Origin: Eublepharis macularius
Lineage: Eukaryota > Chordata > Lepidosauria > Squamata > Eublepharidae
NCBI RefSeq assembly: GCF_028583425.1
Contig: NC_072801.1
Span: 19,736,001-19,800,000 of the forward strand
Reading direction: 5' to 3'
DNA: 64,000 nt
The notes beneath the pieces are model-generated. The model searched no databases. It saw only the letters and a list, made by a program, of their open reading frames with translations, and was not told the DNA's origin. Positions within the stretch are counted from its first letter, which is position 1. Every line of letters starts with the position of its first letter. The translations under genes were made by a program, and so were the position numbers. Below are positions 46,216 to 57,769 of this stretch, piece by piece.

Positions 46216-47467
46216 AGCTCCAAATTCAGTACATTATAAAAACACTTTGAGAGAAAACAGCAGGATTGCTCTAGATGTTTGTTAATTACAAAACATGAGT
46301 AAATGGATGGGAATTAGAAATAAAAGAGGCTTTGTTCCAATATCAACTTTTTATGTAATTTGTACACCAATACAGCTTAGGGGAGTTTTTTGGAGCCTGC
46401 CCCTGGCATTCGGTCAACAAGCAGGCTGACCAAGCACTTGGCCTTCTGTACAAGCCATACTCAGGCAAGGAGGTCTGTCTTGGTTGGATTTCTTTTGCCT
46501 TCTTCCTTCCTTTCTCCCCACCTCCTCCATGGCCTGGATTGTTCTCATTTGTACTTTTTCTTGTTTACTCCTTTCCAATGCTAGCCAGACTCCTCGGGCT
46601 ATTCAAAAGATTTCTTTTTAACTTCTCTAGGGTGCATATAGAGTTGGGATTAAGCAAAGGAGCAGATAGGAATGTTTGCAAATAGAAATCCACCTGATAA
46701 CAGGCAGACAACAAAAGAACCGTACTTGACATCCTCATCAAAATTCTGCGCAGGTATAAAAGGATTATGCAAATCTAAACATCGGCTGATACAACTAATC
46801 TTATCACATCTTTGTATGGCCTGGAGTCCCTGCTCCTGCTGCTTGGCCTTCCTGCCAATTGTCCAGCACCCAGTTCCCAACAGTAGCTAGACAGATGACT
46901 CAGGGAAGCCTACAAGCAGGGCCCACGAACAACAGTCCTTACCTCCTGCCTGCTCCCCAGGATCTGGCACTCAGAAGCATCCTGCATCTGAACCTGCAGA
47001 CCCGGTTCAGCTATCAATGATAGACACAGCCTCTATAAATCTGTCCAACCCTTTGTCCTGCACCAAAGTCAGAGTCAGTGCATGATACCATACAAGGTCC
47101 TAGGCAAACATTATTCAGGTCTCACTCAACCCAAATTCAAAACCAATGATTAATCGCCCTTTGGATAAGAGACAAATGATTCCATTTGTTGCATTATTTT
47201 CAGCACTCCATGTAATCGATCAATGTCACTACTTGCTCTGTTGGGTTGGCATTGTCTGCAACCATGACCAACCATCTCCAGGACTGCCCATTTCTGTGGA
47301 GACTGGACTGCAGGAGGAACAACACATGCAACCCCCCTGCCCCTGACTTCATTTTCTGTGTCTACATCTCGTGGGGAGTGGAGGAGAATTCCTGAGGTCT
47401 GTCAGAAGAAAGTGTCTCCTGGCACCTTCAGGATTAAAAACAAGGACACACACACACATTTTATAGA

Positions 47468-47588
47468 AGGGGGGCTGTGGCTCAGTGGCTGAGCATTTGC
47501 TTTGCATGCAGAAAGTTCCAGGTTCAATCCCCTGTATCTCCAGTTAAAAGGACTAGGTAGTAGGTTATGTGAAAGGCCACTGACTAAG
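47468..47588 (+). repeat. tRNA-derived SINE, family 1, 5' part
   Basis: The head is tRNA-like, with box A (TGGCTCAGTGGCTGAGC) and box B (GGTTCAATCCC). The family body follows: TATCTCCAGTTAAAAGGACT then TATGTGAAAGGCC. It is interrupted at about 47588 by a palindromic element and continues at 47822. Confidence 0.88.
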
Positions 47589-47821
47589 AACCAAGCTACA
47601 AGTGACCCCTGACACAGGTTGGACACTTGTCAGCTTCCCTCAAGTTTTGATGGGAAATGTAGGCATCCTGGTTTTACAGCTTGGCTCTTCGACTGCTGTC
47701 CAAGGGACTTTTCAACTGTCACTTGTCCAACATTCCGCCAAGCTGCCTACATTTCCCATCAAGACATGAGGGAAGCTGACAAGTGTCCAACCTGTGTCAG
47801 GCGTCACTTGTAGTTTGGCTC
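47589..47821. mobile_element. Palindromic TIR element inserted into a SINE
   Basis: The ends AACCAAGCTACAAGTGA and TCACTTGTAGTTTGGCT are inverted. Longer inner arms read GACACAGGTTGGACACTTGT and its inverse, and GATGGGAAATGTAGGC and its inverse. The SINE body is split exactly around it: the left SINE part ends ACTAAG and the right begins CTGAG, which may be the duplicated target. Its ends resemble those of the 42752 element (CCAAGCTACAAGTGA), so the two may share a transposase. Confidence 0.85.
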
Positions 47822-47903
47822 TGAGACCCTAGAGAGCCACTCCCAGTCGTAGCAGACAATACAGTCCTTGACAAACTAATGGTCTGATTTAGGCAGCTTC
47901 ATA
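47822..47903 (+). repeat. tRNA-derived SINE, family 1, 3' part
   Basis: Continues the SINE from 47588: GAGACCCTAGAGAGCCACTC, GCAGACAATACAGTCCTTG, and TCTGATTTAGGCAGCTTC. Confidence 0.85.
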
Positions 47904-48102
47904 ACCTGTAAGCTCAATCCATGTTTCAATGGTCATGTGGCTGTAAGCATATTGACACATCAGATGTGGATATGTCACGGTCACAGATCCACCATAGGTT
48001 GGTCGCTCTCTCTCCAACCTCCTCTTTCCATTGGAAAAAGAACGATGCACAACACAGCCGTCAGTTTAAGACAGGAGGAGTTTGCGCCACTTCTGTTACT
48101 CA

Positions 48103-48302
48103 TAAAGGTAAAGATAGTCCCCTGGGCAAGCACCGAGTAATTACTGACCCACGGGGGGATGTCACATCACGTTTTCTTGGCAGACTTTTTACAGGGTGGT
48201 TTGCCATTGCCTTCCCCAGTCGTCTATACTTTACCCCCAGGAAACTGGGTACTCATTTTACCGACCTCGGAAGGATGGAAGGCTGAGTCAACCTTGAGCC
48301 AG
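48103..48302 (-). repeat. tRNA-derived SINE, family 3, antisense, truncated
   Basis: Plus-strand motifs run AAAGGTAAAGATAGTCCCCT, TGGTTTGCCATTGCCTTCCC, TTTACCGACCTCGGAAGGAT and GGAAGGCTGAGTCAACC. I know these from a squamate tRNA-SINE whose head would follow after CAGCTTCCGC. The head is missing here. Confidence 0.75.
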
Positions 48303-48776
48303 CCACCTGAACCCAGCTTCCGCTTACTCATACTCAGCTGTAAAACATTTTCTGTCTCCTTTTGTCGAAGAGAGATGACTATAGGTTGCTTCAATCCTCC
48401 GAAATGAGGAGAGGGCAATAACAGAGAAGCCAGACAATGTGGCATAGCAATACTTACATATGATTTTCTAATATGCAACAGCTACATATACTTTTATGAA
48501 AACTTGCATACAAAATAATTTCTGTTCAACTATGAAATGATGCAAGCTAATTGTCAACTTCAAACATCAGGCCAAAGAATTAAGAGCACTGTCATCATGA
48601 AACACAAAAGTAACCCAATTTTGAAGAAATGTATCCTGTGCTGATTTTCTTTCTCAAATTGAGACATTATAACCAGATCCCACATTCATAGAAGCATTAA
48701 TAGGTGGCAGTTAATATTTCATTCAAGAAAAATTTCCATTACTTTCTGATCATTGTTTTCTTCCATCTATCTCTCC

Positions 48777-49095
48777 CCCAGGTCTGAACAAGGAATTGTT
48801 CTTACTCACCTTAGGTGCTAATATCAGGCATATAAGATTTATACCTCAGTAATTTTTTAGTGGGATCTACTTCTCATGTTTTATGTTAATCCTATTTTTC
48901 CTGTCAGCAATTGGGAGTGGTCCTTGCCTACCTGGATGGATGACTCTTTGATTAGGTCTGGTTTTAAACCGGCCACTTATTTTAACATCTTGTTTCCAGC
49001 CTTTAATATAAATTCATTGGCTTTATGTATGTTACACTCCATGCATCTGTTGAAAGAGTATAAAAGACTCCATTTTTACTGTTCTAACTGAAAGA
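48777..49095 (+). mobile_element. Diverged repeat, probably Penelope-like body
   Basis: Shares ordered segments with 57785-58130: TCTGAACAAGGA, GCTAATATCAGGCATATAAG against GTTAATATCTTGCATATC, and TTTAAACCGGCCACTT against TTTAAACTGGCCTCTT. It ends near CATGCATCTGTTGAAAGAG, which resembles a decayed version of the segment just before the hammerhead-like core in this tail family. Classification is inferred. Confidence 0.5.
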
Positions 49096-50949
49096 TGTAC
49101 GCTTTAAACCCTGCCAGTGGTTCTTTCAGCAGAGGTTTCAAACAAAAATAAGTGACAAGAGGCTGGTTTTGTTGCTTAGCTTGAGTTGTTGGGTCAGTTG
49201 AGATGTTTTTGGAACAACGATCATCATCGTTAACAAAGCCTTGAGGAATAGCAGCTTTTACATAGACAATATCTCCAGTCTTCTTGAAATAATACTGAAG
49301 TGCAGGCCAGATAGCAACAGATCCAGCCAACCTCTGCTCTTTTATTCAGTTCAGCACATGTGCCAACTGTCCCCATTTATCAGGCTCACTCTCCCTTTGC
49401 TCTAGCTAGTCCACTGTTCTCATTTTGTCCCTAACTTTGCTTTTGGGAATGCCTCTTAATTTCTTTTAAGCATGGAATACTTTCATTCTTTTGAATTTGG
49501 CTCCCTTCCCAGCATCTGTAGAAGCTAAATCTCGAGCATCACGGATGCACCTGGCTGAGCACAATGTATATAAAAGTTAAGTACATTAACGTTTAGGCAT
49601 CATGTGGTGCGCAACCTGCTGTATTAATGCATTGCAGCTGCTATAGAACAACAAGCCCCCAAAGCATGCGATGTATTGTCCGTGCCGAAGCTATGCTGGT
49701 TTTGGTGTCATCTGTGTCTGGAAGGGATCCCACCTGAGAATCCCGTGATGAGTGCTACAGAAAAAGATAAGTGTTTTCAACTGTTGTAGGCCCATTGTGG
49801 TTTTCTAACATATCTAAACTAGAACAAAACACCATTTGGCTTTTAAATATTGAAGAATAAATCGAACACAGCAGGAGAACAAGAACTTTGGGCAGTGTGC
49901 AGTAATGGAAGGGTGGGGCTTCAGCAGAGATTAAATTAGAAGCATTTTCTTTTTTTTTTCTTTTCAATCTCACAAAACGTTGGCGGGCCTGAGGAAAGTA
50001 GCTCCACAAAACTGAAGTGCCTAGAAGGAGAGAAGACTCTTGATGATGGGCACCAAGGGAATCAGGATTGGGTGTGTTTCATTCTCTTAACCCAAATTTC
50101 ACGCAGCCTTTGGGGGGCTAGGGAGCCAGAGGGTTTCCAGAATGCTAAGTCTGAATGACCGTGCCTCCATGCTGCCGTAAACCATGGCCTGAGTTATCCT
50201 GCCTTCCAAACTCAGATGGGTTGAGGGCTGGCTGCTCTTATCTGCAGATACTGTCTCTTCCTTATTCAGAAGCATTTTACAAAAAACCATCACTTCACAG
50301 GAATACATCTGCATATTGCAAACTGGTAAATCATTCTGGGCTCTGAGGACAGGGTAGGGTATATGTGCAGTAATCAAAATACTGTTTCCTTTTTTATCAA
50401 AAAAATCTAAATTTGGGGGCATACCCTTGATGCTCCAAATTGAGACAGGGATTCTTTCTAACCCAATAGTGAGCCATTGGTTTGTTTCCATAACAATGTC
50501 CTTATCGTACATACTGGGAAGGCATTTTCTGCTGAGATAACAACACATCCTGAACACAGTCTCTCTCAACATATCACTGCCAACAACAGAGAAGCGTAGA
50601 ATTAAACTGAGAACAAAACCTTGTCAAATAACAACAGCTACACTAACTCAAATAAACAGAATCCATTTACCATTATGCAAATACTAGAAAAATCCCAGGC
50701 ATGTATTCAGCCTGGTTCCTAAAAATTCAGCACTGTCACCCATTTGTCTTACCTGTGGCACACAGAAATTCAATATTGTCTCTTAGAAATCTGAAATATC
50801 TTTGCAAGTCCTATCACTGACCTCTTACAGAGATGTTTGGCAAGTGGAATCAAAATTATGAAATAGCTCTCTGTGTCGTTTGTTCACATCCCCAAAAGCA
50901 CCATGCATGAAAAACTCATGAAGTTGCCTCCTCCTGAGTTAGCCATTTG

Positions 50950-51026
50950 CACTGCAATCCTAAGAAGAGTTACTCCAGTCTAAACCCATTGAAATCACTG
51001 GAGTAACTCCTTTTAGGATTGCACTG
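50950..51026. mobile_element. Short palindromic hAT-like element
   Basis: CACTGCAATCCTAAGAAGAG and the inverse end CTTTTAGGATTGCACTG, with inner arms GTTACTCCAGTC and GGAGTAAC. Same family as 45146. Confidence 0.85.
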
Positions 51027-51059
51027 CTGGTATATTAAGGTCAGTACTGCTGATTACTC

Positions 51060-51176
51060 TACCTGGAAGCAGCTATCTGCTACTTGACCGTTTTAACTGG
51101 ATCAGAGATCAAACCTGGGACCTTCTGCTCAAGAGGCACATGCTATACCACTAAGTCATGGCTCCACCCCAAATTA
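51060..51176 (-). repeat. tRNA-derived SINE fragment, family 1, antisense
   Basis: CTACTTGACCGTTTTAACTG, ATCAAACCTGGGACCTTCTG (inverted box B) and CTATACCACTAAGTCATGGC (inverted box A). This is the tRNA-like head in reverse. Confidence 0.8.
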
Positions 51177-51380
51177 TGGCACTACTTTACCATTGCATGG
51201 ACATGTATATGAAACCCTGGGTAGACTTAATTTTATGAAATGGTGTATCTATGGTGCAACCTTATACAGAGTCAAACCATTGACACATCTGGTAGCTCTG
51301 GCTTTCCATATGACCTAGTCTTCCTGCTGCCACCAGCGTCTTCCAGACAGACCAAAAAACAAAACTTATATATTCTTAAT

Positions 51381-51655
51381 TCCAGAGGAGCAGATATGCT
51401 ACTCTGATGCAGAATCAACCAAACAGGAGCCTTGCGGCACTTTAAAGACTAGTCAGTCAGTCATTCAGCCTTTATTGGCATCAGTTAGCACAATGTACAC
51501 AATACAGAAAACATAGAAAAAACAAAGTTACTTCTGGAACCACTCCAGCAAGTAGGTAACCTTGCATCAGCATTTGTGAATTACAGGCCGTTTGATGAAG
51601 TGGCTTATGCTAGCACAATTTTTTTTAGGTACCATAAGACTCTTCTCCCCAGATA
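51381..51655. mobile_element. Head-to-head Penelope-like tails, split by a LINE tail
   Basis: The left part, 51381-51453, is an antisense tail: CCAGAGGAGCAGATATGCTA then CTTGCGGCACTTTAAAGACT. The right part, from about 51590, is a sense tail: GATGAAGTGGCTTATGCTAG then GGTACCATAAGACTCTTC. Between them, 51454-51580 holds the antisense end of another LINE (AGTCAGTCAGTCATTCAGCC then TTTATTGGCATCAG). The hammerhead-like middle of the right arm is lost. Confidence 0.6.
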
Positions 51656-53644
51656 CTTAAGGAATGAACAAAGGTGAATTCTTTTGCAGCATGTGTAATA
51701 AACACCTGGGATCGTTGCTGCAGAATTACTGCATGTACGGCTCTACTTTTTTGCAAGCAGATTTCTCTCCCTGCTGCAATTCCAGAAGGAAAGGACACAC
51801 ATACCCAGACATACAGCAACATGCCAGAGAGTTGCTTGCGAGTCACATTTCTGCCCAGGCTTTTTTCGGCCAGATTGGAGGAGTATGCTTCAGAACTGAT
51901 AACTGAGCAAATGACAGTTAAGTGGAGATCAGACTGCTGAAGAGAAGTCGTTTCAGAATAATAATTAATAATTAGGGAATGTGCTTTGCATGCAGAAATG
52001 CTGCTATGGTTTCCTCTTAGTGTGCATAATAATACAGTGCGCAGGGCTCTGCTCCACCACTGCTAGATGAGTTACTCTGCTAGAGTGAGGAGAGGCAAAG
52101 TGAAAAAATCACCATGTATTTTTAGAAGACAGAAGGACTGAACTGGAATCCAAGTTGGGTATATGGTTCCGGGGTGGAGGGGCACAACTTGTTCATCAGT
52201 GAAAGACACATCAAACTTTTGGGCCATCTTATATTCAAACACCTCTGTGATTATGAGGATTAGCAAATAATATTAAACTTTTGAGATCTGGGTTTAGAAT
52301 CAACAGGAACCTAAAGCAGCCCGCAGTCCACGCAAGGTGCCTTGTTCCTGATTCTCCTGTGCTACTGCTCTGCATTAGGGCTGCACTCCTTGTGCCCCAC
52401 CAAGGTGAACCGCAACCTCATCAAAGATTCAGACAATTCCATTTTGCTGCCAGGCCAGCCCTACAAACAAACAAACAAAAAGGGGCAAATGGCAGCACTC
52501 AATAAATCATAAATAAGTCATCAACGCTTGGCTGATAAGAATCCAGAATTTTGAGACGGAAGCATAAATTTCACCAGCAATGTTACTAGGACCTAATTTG
52601 AGCCAAGCTACCACCTCATCATCACCTCATTCTGCGTATATAGGCCAGGCTTGAAGAGGATATGCCAGGGACTGAGCTCGAGGCCTGCTGCATGCCCAAC
52701 CACTCTCCAATGGAAATCTGAAACCAACTCAGCCCACTCATTCATCTAGGTCAGTCCGACCTACTCTGACTAGAAACAGTTCTCCCACATCCAAGGCAGG
52801 GGCTTTCGCTGCCAAGTCTGCATGCAAACCACGTGCTCCATCATGGCGTTACAACCCCTCCTCCAGCAGTCTGCTTTCCACCACTCCCATACACAAACAG
52901 GTCCTCTGAGCATTTGCAGAGCATACATCCCTCACCACTGAGAACATCTTGAGGAATAAAATGCAAGCTGGTTTAATTGCAGGCATCTCTCTGTACGAAG
53001 ACTGCAAGCCCAGAGTTTGTCCCTGGGCAACTCTGCACCAGATCTACACCCCTGTCCCCCCTTTCTCCAACAGGACCATCATCCAAATTTCACCAGATGC
53101 AATGCTGCAGACAGGCCAGGGAATCCAGCGCCCTGGATTTTCTTGGACTTTCACACTTCAGGAATGGGTGAAAAAACATTGGCCAGCCCTAATAAGGGTT
53201 CAAAGCAGAGGAAAGCCTGACTTCCTCTAGGTGAAACTAGCATAAATGCCTGTACAGAGAAGTGCCAGCCTCCCTGGCTGCTGGTTTGTTTTTAAGAGCA
53301 TGAGATAGGCAAGAGTCAGCCATTAAAGAAGCCACAAACGGATCCAGCTGCAACCGGCCTTTTCTGTTGTGAAAACCTTCCCCCCTCCCCACCACTCCCT
53401 CTCTCCCGCCAATGCATGTGGCGTGAAGATTTAAAACATGACTCAGACCCTGGGGGCTTCTTCTATGCACTCCCCCAAACATCTCCAGAAGGAGCGTTTC
53501 CACAAGATGGTCTCCCCCTCCCACATATCCGACCCATGCCTTCAAGTTCCCACAGGATATTCCTAGCTCCTTAGCTTGGAGCCGCCTGATCAGATCACTC
53601 TGTCAGTGCACGAACAGGCAAATGAGCTACGACCCCTGCAAATC

Positions 53645-53670
53645 CACCCCCCCCACACACACACACTTAA
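53645..53670. repeat. C-run and (CA)n microsatellite
   Basis: A short C run followed by about six CA units. Simple sequence. Confidence 0.8.
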
Positions 53671-55094
53671 TCCTATCTGCAACCTCTCTTACCTTTTAAC
53701 CCCCTCCTCTTTGCAGTCTTTTCATTGCTTGGCTCCCCCCATGACTTACTGTCAAGATTGCTTCAGGACTTCGCCAACACATCTCCCTGTACCCAGCCAT
53801 TTGCCTCCCCTTACTCCGACGATGGAAGCATCCCCCCCCACCTCCCCTGCCTGTCCTATATCCAATCTAATCCCCTACATGGAGTCTTAGATTCAGCCTG
53901 CCGTCTGCTATCAACTACCAAGCTAATTCTGCCGAGAGAAGCCAGTGAGGTGGAGTGGAGAAAAGGCTTTACATGCTATTCTCCCACCTTCCAAAGATCA
54001 ATAGATTCTGAGCTCCATCTGGGCTACCAAACAGCTGTCACTCTGCCATGTTATCGGGCAGAGCTTGCACTGCCCCTCTTTGTATGTGAACAACCCAAAA
54101 AGAAGAAATCACACACACCCTAGCCCTTCAGTCATCCCTTTTTCTCAATGCTCTCACGTGTAATTTCTAGGGGAAACTTACTCTGTATAATTCAAAAGCT
54201 TGCCTATTGCATTTCAAATACAAGGAATTTGATGGAAAGGGACTGTCATAACTGTTTTGCAGGACGCACCACATCAAAGACCATGGCTCCAATTCTGTTC
54301 ACCTCTGTGGGAGTTAGCCCCATTAAGCCTCCATTTGGAGTAAAGGTGGACTGGATTGCACAATGCATCCCTTGGTGTTTCACTTCAAACAACAGGACCT
54401 CTCTAAACAGTTTTCTGGACCCCAAATGCATTGAGATACTTGGCCTGGTGCAGGGGACGCAGTTTCAGCTCTCTTGTCTTCTTTCCCAATCCTGGAGGAG
54501 TAAGACTTCCCTAAAGCCTGGAGTTTGCATTCAGTTCGGACTGCAGCAGCCGGCCTGCATCCTCTTCAGCCAGTCCTTTGCAAAAATCATAACCAGCCAG
54601 CAGAAGAGCCACACAAACAGCTGGCTCCCCCCCTTTCTTCCTTTTGTCTCAGGGGTCAGAAGGAGCCTGCAAAAGTCTCTGAAGATCTCACCTCCCCAAC
54701 CGAGGCAGAGCATTTCCCCCGTTTTTAGTAACTAGGCTCCTGCTGCAAAGCACACAGTATTACTGTGGCCACCCCCACATACCCCCCACAGGCACCTAGG
54801 ATGTGCATTCTGTTTTCTGCTTCACCACTAAGTTCCCAGTTGGGCTGCACCAGAGATTTGCAGATGGATGTCAATGGGGCGGTTCTCCCCTAATTTTGAC
54901 CCAAACACCCCTAACGCACTTCCCACCTGTTCCCCCAACTTCTCCCATCCCACCAGAGCTTGTTCTCCGCAGTCCAGAATCCACTCCAAATTCCTGACCA
55001 CCAATATCATGCCCCAAACGTACTAGAGATATACCATACTTTGAAATATAAACCAGTCTCGGGGCACCTTCACCGCCACCAGAAATGGATACAA

Positions 55095-55158
55095 CAACAG
55101 CATCCCCCAACTCCCGCTTGGTTTTGCTGCCACAGACTAACCCGGGTGCCTCCAAACG
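55095..55158 (+). mobile_element. Decayed Penelope-like tail at the edge of the CpG island
   Basis: TTTTGCTGCCACAGACTAAC followed by CCGGGTGCCTCC matches the tail at 18895-18930. The part upstream (AAATATAAACCAGTCTCGGG) is a degraded earlier section of the tail. Confidence 0.55.
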
Positions 55159-56090
55159 GACCGTTAAGAGCCCTGGAGCTGCTGGCCAGGCGAGAAGGCG
55201 AATTTCGCAGCCCGAGCCCCCGCTCGGCTTCCTTAAAAGCAAGCCCCGCTGAGTTCTACGGAGGATGAATGTCTCCGTAAGTGGGCGCAGGACAGCCGCT
55301 CAAGCACGGCTCTCTAAGAGGGAATAAAGCCCGAGCGAAAGCAGCGGCGCTGCCTTCCCAGAAAACGCGCTTCCCGTCTCAGTCTCTCGCCCGGCTTTGT
55401 CCGCCTCGAAAGCGGGACCGCTCGACCCAAACCCCCGAACCCCCCGCCTCCTCTCCCTCTCGCGCACGCACAGCCCCTACCTTGACAAGAGACGCCCCTT
55501 GCAAACTTCGGCGCTGGGCTGCCCGGCGGGCGACCAACTCCGGCGCGCGCGACGCCGCTGCAAACGTGCCCGGAGTGCCGATTGTTCCCTACCGCATTTC
55601 TCCGAGTCCCGCCCAGCCCTCCTGGCTCGGGACCCGCCGGGGCTGCCTCGCTGGAGCGCTCGGTGGCGCAGAGCCCGCCGCGCTCGCAGTCACGTTCGGG
55701 GCTGGGGCGCCCGACAGACCCCCCCGCGGCGCTGCGGCCCCGACCCGGCTCATGGAGCGCGTGAACGGCGCGAAGGAGGCCCGCCCGCCTGCTGACAGCT
55801 CCCGCCCCGCTCTGCAGGCCCGCGGCTCCAGCCTGCTCCCCCGGCCGCGCGGGCCCAGCAGCCCCGCCCCGGCCTGCCGAGCCCCCTCCCTCCGGCGCGC
55901 CTCCAACGGCCCACAGCGCCCCCCGGCGCGCGCAGCTGGGAAGGAGCCCCAACGGTCAAGCGCCCCGCGCCGGCCTTTGCCGAGCGCCTCCGTTCAAGCG
56001 CCTCGCACACCGTCGCTGGAGAAAGAGGGGCGCGTCGGAAGCCCCCCAGTAGCGCCCCGGTTCCAAATATTCGCGGGATCAGGGACGTTG
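55150..56090 (-). promoter_or_regulatory. GPRC5B: CpG island, likely GPRC5B promoter
   Basis: This is the only long GC-rich, CpG-dense stretch in the window (many CGCG, GGCGCG and CCGCCC). It lies upstream of GPRC5B in transcript direction, about 13 kb from the coding exon, where a non-coding first exon is expected. CCCCGCCC-type boxes suit SP-family factors. Long open frames occur on both strands only because stops are rare here. No TATA box is evident. A promoter for another transcript on the plus strand is also possible. Confidence 0.65.
55481..55760 (-). other. GPRC5B: Candidate non-coding GPRC5B exon 1
   Basis: In the CpG island the only plausible minus-strand donor I found reads TTGTCAAG|GTAGGG, with the exon ending at 55481. 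It would join to GCAGAACA before the coding ATG. The 5' limit is arbitrary because no transcription start can be read from sequence. RNA data could move or reject this exon. Confidence 0.25.
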
Positions 56091-56371
56091 TGTGCCCTGG
56101 TGGGGAAGGAGGAGGGATCAGCCACATTCACCAAGCTGCCTTTGGCTTCCTTTTCTGGCCAGCCAGTGTCAGAGGGCGTTGGAGGACATGCTCTTGTGGC
56201 ACCCAAGCTAGTCTCCTGTAAGCCCTGCCCTAGATTCCTGCAAGCTCGCTTTGTATATGTGGCAGTGGGAGAGGTGTTTTCTTTTAACATAAGGAAGTCT
56301 AGCCCCTTGCTTGTGCTTGGCACAGGGAACGGTGGGATTTAAACCCACCATCTCAAGGGCATGATTGTGCT

Positions 56372-57172
56372 TTGAACATATTTATTTATTTTATTTGCGG
56401 CATTTATCGTCCGCCTTTCTCACTGAGACTCAAGGCAGATTACACAGTATGAGGTTAATACAATCAGTATCAAATACATTTCAATACAATACAATAAGGT
56501 GAAACAGATAAAAGTTTAAAAGAAATAGCATTAGCAAGGATCCGAGACAGTAGAAAAAATACTGGAGCAAAACATAATCAATTCTACGACTAACATTGGA
56601 CAGCAAGGAGTGCTGGTTGTACATAGGAGTACATATTTAAAGCAGCAGATAATATATGAGGCAAAAATAGTGATGAAGTCTATGATCCCCAACTCAGTGA
56701 AGCATCTGAGTCTCCATCCCTACAGTGCAGCCCTCCCATTTGAGTAAAAGGCCTTTTTTGAATAGTTCGGTTTTGCATCATTTATGATAAGCCAGGAGAG
56801 TGGGGGCCCTTCTGACTTCCTCAGGCAGGTCATTCCACAGGATAGGGGCTACCACAGAGAAAGCCCTTGTATGGGCTGCTGCTGACTTCACCTGTGTGCA
56901 GCCTGGCACCTGCAGGAGACCCTGTTCAGATGAGTGGAGCTGCCGTTGGAGGACCATAGGGAGGGAGGCAGTCCCGTAGGTATGCCAGACCAAAGCCATG
57001 ATGAACTTTGTATGTAATAACCAGTACCTTGAACTGAGCACAGTAAATGATGGGTAGCCAGTGGAGCGACTGTGGGATGGGAGTGATGTTCATGCTCCTG
57101 CTCGCTCTTGATAACAATCGAGCTGCAGCATTTTGCACTAATCTGAGAGAAATGTCCTGAGAACCAGTTTGG
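56372..57172 (-). mobile_element. L2-like LINE 3' part, antisense
   Basis: The minus strand encodes the C-terminal part of an L2-type polyprotein. It reads MQNAAARLLSRASRSMNITP then QSLHWLPI..FKVLVITYK (57138-56926), and further on HTRAFSVVAPILWNDLPEEV with RRAP. The 3' UTR and tail follow toward 56372 (GCGGCATTTATCG and TTATTTATTTTATTTG on the plus strand). It is frame-broken and 5' truncated. It lies upstream of the CpG island. Confidence 0.85.
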
Positions 57173-57599
57173 CTTGAGGATGTGGGTTGAAATATTCAAA
57201 ATCAATACCATGTCACTGTTGGAGCACTGTACTGGAGCACTTGGTGCTTTACTTACTACCAGATGAAGAGATTTGAAGCTTTTAAATGTTTGCACCTAAA
57301 TCTATTGAAGGAAGAACCTAAAAAGAGGCCTGCTTGGAACAGATTGAAAATCCAGCCTTTTCCCCTCATTGTCCATCCAAACGTCTATAAGTGGGGCATG
57401 AAGACAAAGCCCTTCTCTTAACTGTGGCCCCCTGGCTAGTGGAACAGGCACAATTTCTGTGAACATGGAGGTGCCAGTTAGCCACAGTAATTAATAGCTA
57501 TTCTCAAAAACATTTAATTCAGTCTTATTTCTTTTATTTCTTCTGTTAATGTTGCTTTACAGTTCTGACCAGTGTGTTTTATAGATTTTAGCATATGGC

Positions 57600-57692
57600 A
57601 TAATTCCTGATAGTCAGCAGTGTTAGTCTGTAAGAGAACAATAAAACAGGAGGCCAGTAGCATCTTGAAGATTTAACAAATTTCACTTCTGT
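57600..57692 (-). mobile_element. Penelope-like tail, antisense
   Basis: AGCAGTGTTAGTCTGTAAGA, then AAACAGGAGGCCAGTAGCAT and CTTGAAGATTTAACAAATTT, is the inverted tail of the 18730 family. It sits next to a sense-oriented body at 57770, so together they may be another head-to-head copy. Confidence 0.6.
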
Positions 57693-57769
57693 TCTAAAAG
57701 TTGCTATTTGTCTACAAAATAACTCTGTAGGGAGATGCTAATGTGAAATTGCTAAATTAGGATTTAGGT

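Larger units (their letters stand above)
42359..55480 (-). other. GPRC5B: GPRC5B intron 1 (putative)
   Basis: About 13 kb lies between the coding exon and the CpG island. It is filled with hAT-type elements, SINEs and Penelope-like fragments listed separately. The stretches 43.0-44.1, 45.8-47.4, 49.1-50.9 and 51.7-55.0 kb show no gene I recognise. Open frames at 50099-50572 (minus), 53576-54123 (plus) and 54148-54735 (plus) have no family motif. Confidence 0.6.

Noticed and set aside
50099-50572. 157-codon minus-strand open frame
   Set aside because: Contains a few plausible-looking stretches but no family I know and no start or splice support.
54148-54735. 195-codon open frame on the plus strand
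   Set aside because: No family resemblance, no splice context, and ordinary composition. It sits in the putative GPRC5B first intron.
55281-56342. 353-codon open frame on the plus strand, with overlapping frames on the minus strand
   Set aside because: It lies in the CpG island, where stops are rare. The product is low-complexity Ala/Pro/Arg-rich, with no domain, and equal frames occur on the other strand.
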